From positions 187,363,958 through 187,427,957 of the forward strand of contig CM054062.1 of the NCBI GenBank assembly GCA_028641055.1: a stretch of 64,000 nucleotides of DNA. The letters are read 5' to 3'. A program made the position numbers and the translations under genes. Under the pieces are notes generated by a model, which saw nothing but the letters and a program-made list of their open reading frames with translations, was not told the origin of the DNA and searched no databases. Within the stretch, counting starts at the first letter, position 1. The number at the start of each line of letters is the position of its first letter. Below, piece after piece: positions 60,009 through 64,000 of the stretch. The DNA is from Alopecurus myosuroides. Taxonomy: Eukaryota; Streptophyta; Magnoliopsida; Poales; Poaceae.

Positions 60009-61741
60009 GAGCATCTCCAGTCGCGCCCCCCAAACGCGCCCCCACGGCCCCTTCCCGTCCGGACGGGCCCCGAGCACGCCCACTCGTGCCCCCATTGGGC
60101 CTTCCCGTCCGGACGCCCCCTTGTTCCCGTCCGGCAAACCCAGCCCAACCCCGCCTCCCAGGGGCTCCCCGTGGGGCGCCGGACGAGTCGTTCCGTGCCG
60201 CGGACACAGGTGCCCACCAACCCTTTCCATCGTAGCGGCTGCCATTTCCCTCCCGCCGCCGCCCATCTTTCCCGCCCCTTCCCGCCTCCTCTCCCGCCTC
60301 CGACGCCATGCCTCCGAAAGGGCCACCAAGGCCACCACCGAAGAATGCGAAGGCCGACACGCTCGACGTCAAGCGCCGCGTGCTGCAACCGTGCCCCCCC
60401 CCCCGAAGGAACGACTGGACGACATGACCGACACCGAGTGGGAGGCCGACAAGCAGCGGCGCGATGCCTTCACGGAAGAGCGTCGTCTTCGTCGCGAGAG
60501 GCTGGAGGCCCGGACCGCGGCGGCGAACCTGGAACTGTTGGTCAGCACCACCGGAGGAGGCAGCCCGGGAGGTGCATCGAGCTCGTCGGCGTCGGCGTCG
60601 CCGTTCCGCGCGGACGCCGTGAGCACGCCGCGTTCGCACTCGAGGCTCTGCCCTAGCCCGGGTCTCTCCCCCAACTTCAACGATCCCGGCGGCTATGCCG
60701 GCTACGCGTTCGGCTACCTGGGCAAATACGGCGGCTTCGACCCGAACGCGCTGCACACGTTCAGCGGCGGCGCACCCAGCGGCGCCGGGACGGGGCTCAA
60801 CCTGAATGAGGCGTACGAGGTGTCCCTGGGAATGCGCCGAGACGGCGCGGCGGACGGGCAGGTCCAGTCCGGGCGCACACTGTCGTTCGAGGAGGGCGCC
60901 CACAACGTGTTCGACGCCGGTCCTTGCGATCTTTTCGTCAACTAGGCGCCCTCCGCCGGCTACGACTTCGACACCCAGGCCTCCTTCGGCACCCAGACAC
61001 AAGATGGTGGCGGGAGCTCCGTTGTCGACGAGGAGCTTCTCGTCGACAACACCGATGAGGACGAGGATCAAGATGGTGATGGCGCCAGCGACGATGTGGA
61101 AGAAGTCGGCAAGGATGGGAAGAAAAAGAAGAGGAAGGGTGGAAGCCGTGGCATAGCTTGGACGGTGAAAGAGGACAAGCGATAGACTGATGGACCGACA
61201 TTACCCAAGACGTGATCACGGGTGCCAAACAAACAAGCGATTCGTATTGGAAGCGGATCCTCTCAGAGTTTGATGAGCGCAAGTACCAAATGCCATATGT
61301 GGAGTACGTCATGGATCGAATCAAAGTGCGCTAGCTCATAGATGGGCAACAATCCAAAAGTCGGTGAACAAGTTCCAAGGAGCCTTTGACAACATCATGA
61401 CGAGGCCGGAGAGTGGCAAGAGTTTCAAGGACCAAGTAAGTTCGTGTGTCTCATCTTCTCCTATGCTCGTTGATGCATCACAAAAGTCATGCATCTCCTA
61501 ATCTTGGCTTCTCTTGTTTCTAGCTCGTTGATTCGTCACCTTTTACAAGGCTATCAACGACGGCAAGGACTTTGTGCTTCTACATTGTTTCAACAAGTTG
61601 CAACACAATGAGAAGTGGAAGAAGCATAGGCTCCGACTCAACAAAAAGCCTGGCGATGCTCAAATTGAGGAGGTGGTACTCAGTTCGGAAAGGCCAATGA
61701 GAAACAAGAAGGAAAAGGAGGCGGCGGTGGTGAAAGTGCAT
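60009..61741 (+). mobile_element. PIF/Harbinger-type transposon fragment
   Basis: Begins near GAGCATCTCCAG (60009-60020), a word common at PIF/Harbinger and related grass element ends, followed by a C-rich leader and the Myb/SANT-like gene relic. No DDE transposase gene and no right terminal repeat are seen, as the next element starts at about 61744. The superfamily is inferred from the gene type. Confidence 0.4.
60308..61741 (+). pseudogene. Myb/SANT-like (NAM-associated C-terminal) gene relic of a PIF/Harbinger element
   Basis: ATG at 60308 (MPPKGPPRPPPKNAKA). A run of 11 C (60394-60404) shifts the frame, then coding continues to a TAG at 60943-60945 (DAGPCDLFVN) and on to KKKKRKGGSRGIAWTVKEDK. 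Further shifts lie near 61180 and 61330 (WTDITQDVITGANQTSDSYW, AHRWATIQKSVNKFQGAF). A GT donor at 61436-61437 and AG acceptor at 61522-61523 bound an 88-bp intron. Exon 2 holds FVLLHCFNKLQHNEKW, resembling the end of the Myb/SANT-like/NAM-associated domain that partners PIF transposases. At least three shifts and two stops mean it is dead. Truncated on the right by the next element. Confidence 0.6.
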
Positions 61742-61743
61742 GG

Positions 61744-64000
61744 TGCCCCCATATGTGGTTTTGGTAATTAATGACAATCCTTATGGGCTAATGTTTGCAT
61801 TGAGTTATCCTTGTAGATCTTGTCCATAGGAAATAATGGAGTTCATGTGTTGAACTCCATTAGCTTCCTTGATGGCCATTTTTATATTCAAGGATTTATA
61901 TGAAGAATGGTCATGGTTTGAGTTGAGCTTATTGCTAGTGTGTCTTTAAGAAAAGTATTAGGTTATCCTTCATGGTTATCTTCAAGACATCATCATTTGA
62001 AGTGAGAAGAAAAGATACAAGGTTGATCAAGCTAGTGATCAACACACAAAGCTACAAGATGTACCAAGTGGGATTGTGTATCTCATGGTATGGTAAGCAA
62101 TTGTCAATATAGCTTTGTGATCTAACCCATATATGTGTGTGTGTCATCTCTATGTGTGGTTAGATATCTTTCCATGGGCATGAACAAAAAGGAAGATTTC
62201 ATATTGCACATGGTCTATGTCATCGTCAAGCGGTGTTCGTCACCTAGCTTGACGTGGAAGCTCAAGTGAAGCATCTAGAAGAAATCCTATGTTTGATGCT
62301 TGCCACCCTTTTGGAGTCTGTGGCCTCGTGAAGATTTGCCATTAAGGTTCTCTCCCATAATGGTGTATGGGGGAGCATCCTCTCTCATAGTAGTTTATGG
62401 GGGAGCAACTTGCAAGTCTTCATCAAGCGGAGCATGTGCTAGCAAGCACGATCAAGAAAGAAGATCCAACTTGAGGGAGTCAAGATTGTCATCATCTAGC
62501 TCAATTTGATTGCTCAAGGCAAAGGTATGACTTAGATAGGGTTTCTATTTTACCGGTCTCATTATGCTAGCTGGGAGACCGGATTATAGGATATATAACT
62601 GTACTATCAAGAGGGGCTCTTGAATGCATATCTTGATCGTATCTATCGTAGAGAGCTCAAACCTTTGCATACTTGGCATCATCCTTATTGGTTCTTATTT
62701 TGTTTTTCTCCATTTAAGGTTCTATATCTTGTCAAGTTCTTCATTTCAAGCTCAAGTTCATCAAAAATGGATTTCGTATGAAAAACTTATCGCATTTTTG
62801 TTGTTGGAGGTTTCTACCGGTTGTCCTTTATTGATAGGACAGACCTTTCATCATTTGGTTTTATATTCCCAATTTGTACTATGATTTTTCTCTGCACATT
62901 CTTGTATTGCTCGTCGTTGCGATTTCAACGAGCCCAAGAACATCGAAAACGGAGTCCGGATGCAAAAGCTATGACCGTTTTCATATAGGGTGTTCTGCAG
63001 TTTTTTCCACCACCGCAGGTTCCGGTGGTGGCTCCGCCGGAAACCCTTTCGGGATGATGTTGGCGGAACCTCCGGTGAAACGACCGGAGGTTCTGGTGGT
63101 TGGGGCAGTTTTCCAGTCCTTTTGGTGTTCTAACTCATCCGGGGGGCGGAGGTTCCGCTGGTTTCACCGGAGGTTCCGCCCCTGCGCGATTTTGCATCCA
63201 ACGGTTGGATATTTGGGTGAGCTATTTAAGGGGCCTTCTTCCCCAGTGGTTCCCTAACCTTTTGGTCAAGTTTGACCTCCATTGTTGACCTCCAAAAGCT
63301 TTCTATCTCTCAATCCCTCCAATGATTCTTGCTTCCACTTGAGGGAAAAGAGAGAGGAGATCTAGATCTACCACTTCACCAATCAATCCCTCCTCTTTGT
63401 GAGGGGAACCTATTGGATCTAGAGGGATTCATTTGTTGTTTTCCTTGTTCTTCCTCCTTCCTCCCTCCATAGCATTAGTTGCTTTGGTGGTATTTGGGAG
63501 AGAAGTCCTTGACCACTTTGTGTGTTCTTGCCATTGCATTAGGTGCATCGGTTTGAGTTCCCCACGAGATTCGTGAAAGAGAAGTCCGTGAGCTTGTTAC
63601 TCTTGAGTGCTTGGACACCGGAGAGATTGTTACTCTTGTGTGTATTGATAACCCTAGACGGTTAGTGCTTGGGTCTTCCACCTTGTTGCAAGAAGCTTCG
63701 TTGAAAGCCTCCAATTGAGTTGTGGAGATAGCCTCAACCCCGTGTAAGGTTTGGTCAACGCCTTCAAGTCGACCTCATAGTGGAAACGAGTATCTCCCTC
63801 ACCGAAGAAGCTCAAGGAGAATAAGGTGTGCACATCCGTGCTATTGAGGAGCGCCTAGGTGGCTCCCCACCTCTCCAACGAAGACGCACTTCCCTTGGGA
63901 AGGAACTTCGGTAATCACACCGGTGTCTCCTTGTGCTTCAGTTATTTCTATACTCTAGCTTGTTACTTATGCATTTACCTTTGTGATAGCCATCATGCTT
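61744..64000 (+). mobile_element. LTR-like sequence, runs off the window
   Basis: Starts TGCCCCCATATGTGGTTTTG, breaking the preceding gene. No open frame of note. A block rich in CGGAGGTTCCG-type words (63005-63180) precedes a possible TATTTAAG box (63223-63230), then a leader-like, CT-rich region. This order (AT-rich U3, TATA, leader) suggests a long LTR of at least 2.2 kb, or a non-autonomous element. No primer site is reached. Confidence 0.4.

Noticed and set aside
59921..61071. Minus-strand frames of 110-356 codons
   Set aside because: Opposite strand of the GC-rich Myb/SANT-like gene relic. Composition is Arg/Gly/Ala-biased without domains.
1..64000. Host plant genes
   Set aside because: Every long frame maps to a retrotransposon or DNA-transposon product. 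No intron-containing frame outside the elements could be supported.

Overview
This window looks like intergenic DNA from a large grass genome, most likely a Triticeae species (wheat, Aegilops, rye or barley group). It holds no host gene that I can support. Nearly all 64 kb is LTR retrotransposon sequence, much of it nested. The grass assignment is inference. It rests on BARE/Angela-type Copia LTRs, Tat- and Tekay-type Gypsy elements, long-LTR non-autonomous elements and tRNA-iMet or tRNA-Asp primer sites. Family names are given by lineage because no database could be searched.

Layout, left to right. (1) 1-2680: 3' end of a Tat-type Gypsy element, with an antisense accessory gene, a polypurine tract (PPT) and a 3' LTR. 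(2) 2681-3851, 10519-10751 and 30226-31062: remnants of old LTRs, split by later insertions. (3) 3852-10518: non-autonomous LTR element primed by tRNA-Asp, lacking pol. (4) 10752-30220: long-LTR, gag-only Gypsy element (Tekay-like gag, iMet primer site) with a perfect CTTTC target duplication. Its gag is split at 16584-24994 by a minus-strand Copia element with near-identical LTRs and a perfect ATCGC duplication. (5) 31063-31820: inverted, truncated LTR of the family in (3). (6) 31822-43422: 5'-truncated Tat-type Gypsy. Its pol runs on plus in one frame with three in-frame stops. Downstream is a convergent eight-exon antisense gene, then the 3' LTR. (7) 43423-44361: Gypsy-LTR/Copia-LTR chimera. 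(8) 44362-55896: 3' end of another Gypsy element, interrupted at 44706-54314 by a minus-strand element with two 4.6-kb LTRs around only 476 bp (perfect CTCAC duplication). (9) 55897-58718: decayed Copia 3' end with LTR. (10) 58719-61741: GC-rich DNA and a broken PIF/Harbinger-associated, Myb/SANT-like gene with one intron. (11) 61744-64000: an LTR-like sequence running off the window.

Insertion order can be partly read from the nesting. The Copia element (16584-24994) is younger than the gag-only Gypsy, which is younger than the LTR remnant it splits. The 4.6-kb-LTR element is younger than the Gypsy 3' end that it splits.

The most interesting signals are in the two Tat-type elements. Each carries an antisense gene with its own TATA box. 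In the better-preserved copy, seven GT-AG introns can be placed so that all eight exons join in one frame with a single stop. Both Tat LTRs also place their TATA box in a 10-nt loop between perfect 7-8 bp inverted repeats whose sequences differ but whose geometry is the same. The second Tat element has five exact 21-bp-spaced copies of its own PPT motif inside pol.
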